Shown piece by piece: positions 6,878-7,268 of a stretch of DNA of 7,268 bases. The notes under the pieces were generated by a model that made no database searches, had not been told where the DNA came from, and was given only the letters and a program-made list of their open reading frames with translations. The first letter of the stretch is position 1. Each line of letters begins with the position of its first letter. The position numbers and the translations under genes are program-made. This stretch comes from Planctomycetaceae bacterium (GTDB lineage Bacteria > Planctomycetota > Planctomycetia > Pirellulales > Thermoguttaceae): the NCBI GenBank assembly GCA_031283515.1, contig JAITBS010000364.1, positions 1-7,268 of the forward strand, given 5' to 3'.

Positions 6878-6936
6878 ATTTTCCGGTACGTAACACGTAT
6901 ATCGCTCGTGGATTCAATATCTGGTAATTTGATGAG
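6803..6936 (-). ncRNA. candidate structured RNA: leader attenuator or small RNA
   Basis: Besides the terminator, a second long helix crosses the same bases: CTCATCAA (6831-6838) with TTGATGAG (6929-6936), TTACCAG (6841-6847) with CTGGTAA (6921-6927), and ATCCACGA (6853-6860) with TCGTGGAT (6906-6913), 23 pairs in all. Inside it sits a small hairpin TACGT-AAC-ACGTA (6887-6899). The loop of the terminator is an arm of this helix and the reverse is also true, so the two either exclude each other or form a pseudoknot. That is the logic of an attenuator or riboswitch expression platform. The likely target would be the TM2 gene downstream. I recognise no known riboswitch class. A mobile element with inverted ends, or DNA-level use, is the alternative. 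Confidence 0.45.
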
Positions 6937-7158
6937 AGCGATTCTTATCTAACTAATTTTTATAACGTTCTACGTTTATTCCATATAACTCCAAAATAAT
7001 CTATTATCGTTTTGGGTTGCTACACAACAACCACAGTGTCGGTTATTATAATATTTTTCCTAAGAAAAACATGGGGGGTGAAAAAATTTTTTTCAAAAGA
7101 GTTGAAAATCAAACGGTAAATGCAATGTTCTTTTGAGCAGTGATCAGTCATTGACTCA
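6937..7158. other. AT-rich intergenic stretch without a gene
   Basis: No frame here has a credible start, length and codon pattern. Visible structure is limited to AACGT-TCT-ACGTT (6964-6976), the hairpin GGTTG/CAACC (7015-7032), a G6 run (7073-7078) next to an A6T7 tract (7081-7093), and arms CAAAAGA (7094-7100) and TCTTTTG (7129-7135) with a 28-base loop. The last pair could weakly terminate the gene ending at 7159. Confidence 0.5.
7045..7050 (-). promoter_or_regulatory. TATAAT box upstream of the structured element
   Basis: On the minus strand a perfect TATAAT occurs about 110 bases before the start of the structured element. The base 17 positions further upstream begins CATGTT, a poor -35 match. 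If used, it would start an RNA near 7038, running about 235 nt to the U-run at 6803. The surrounding DNA is very AT-rich, so a chance match is quite possible. Confidence 0.25.
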
Positions 7159-7268
7159 TTAGACGAATTCGACATTAACGAGTTTTCCTTCTTGCCGTAA
7201 TTTTTCGGCGAGTAGCGGGACGAGGACTTTTCTTGAGAGGACACCGCGTTGGCGGAAGGAGATATCGG
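7159..7268 (-). CDS. C-terminal end of an unidentified protein, cut by window edge
   Basis: On the minus strand a frame enters from the right edge and runs 35 codons to TAA (7161-7159); a TGA follows at once in the same frame. The peptide, from DISFRQRGVLSRK through VPLLAEKLRQEGK to VNVEFV, looks like a genuine soluble C-terminus: mixed charge, an amphipathic helix around PLLAEKLRQEG, and codons with many C or G in third position (GTC, CTC, TTC, CGC) like the rhamnosidase. The other two minus frames here hit stops or are low-complexity Ser/Arg. I do not recognise the family from so short a fragment. Confidence 0.6.
   Translation of the reverse strand, partial: DISFRQRGVLSRKVLVPLLAEKLRQEGKLVNVEFV

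Noticed and set aside
7073..7093. G6 run next to an A6T7 tract as a phase-variation switch
   Set aside because: The tracts lie in non-coding DNA, are short, and have no adjacent start or promoter they would clearly control.
7020..7244. Minus-strand frame of 74 codons at the right end
   Set aside because: Low-complexity Ser/Lys start and ends in a Val run across AT-rich DNA. The alternative frame ending at 7159 has much better codon use and peptide quality.

Overview
The window is bacterial DNA of moderate to low GC, with normal start/stop usage and both SD-led and SD-poor genes. It carries a secreted GH78 alpha-L-rhamnosidase, proC, an ATPase/Toprim gene pair, a zinc-ribbon TM2 membrane protein and the tail of one unidentified gene. 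A large export-targeted rhamnosidase points to a heterotroph that degrades plant or algal polysaccharide. A gut or aquatic member of the Planctomycetota or wider PVC group would fit, but nothing here proves the phylum.

Layout. (1) Positions 1-3198, minus strand: one open frame of 1066 codons for a GH78 alpha-L-rhamnosidase, with its last few dozen codons beyond the left edge. (2) 3199-3390: a divergent promoter region with a good promoter for the rhamnosidase and a palindrome over its -10 box. (3) 3391-6008, plus strand: a tight three-gene run. proC (pyrroline-5-carboxylate reductase) is followed after 9 nt by an AAA/ABC-type OLD-like ATPase, whose stop overlaps (ATGA) the start of a small Toprim-like protein of the DUF3226 type. 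(4) 6009-6253: a convergent intergenic region with two small hairpins that resemble a repeat element, and a 33-codon antisense mini-ORF. (5) 6254-6685, minus strand: a zinc-ribbon plus TM2 protein with a clear Shine-Dalgarno site. (6) 6686-7158: no convincing protein gene, but an elaborate set of inverted repeats (6803-6936) that reads on the minus strand as a structured RNA ending in an intrinsic terminator, upstream of the TM2 gene. (7) 7159-7268, minus strand: the last 35 codons of an unidentified gene entering from the right edge.

How the parts work together. The rhamnosidase should release L-rhamnose outside the cytoplasm, and proC makes proline. The ATPase/Toprim pair has the form of a split OLD-family nuclease, an arrangement known from anti-phage systems such as PARIS (AriA/AriB) and RloA/RloB or AbiL. 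The first two thirds of the ATPase gene is visibly more AT-rich than proC, suggesting a different history. The two items most worth a second look are this ATPase/Toprim pair behind proC and the structured, terminator-bearing element upstream of the TM2 gene.
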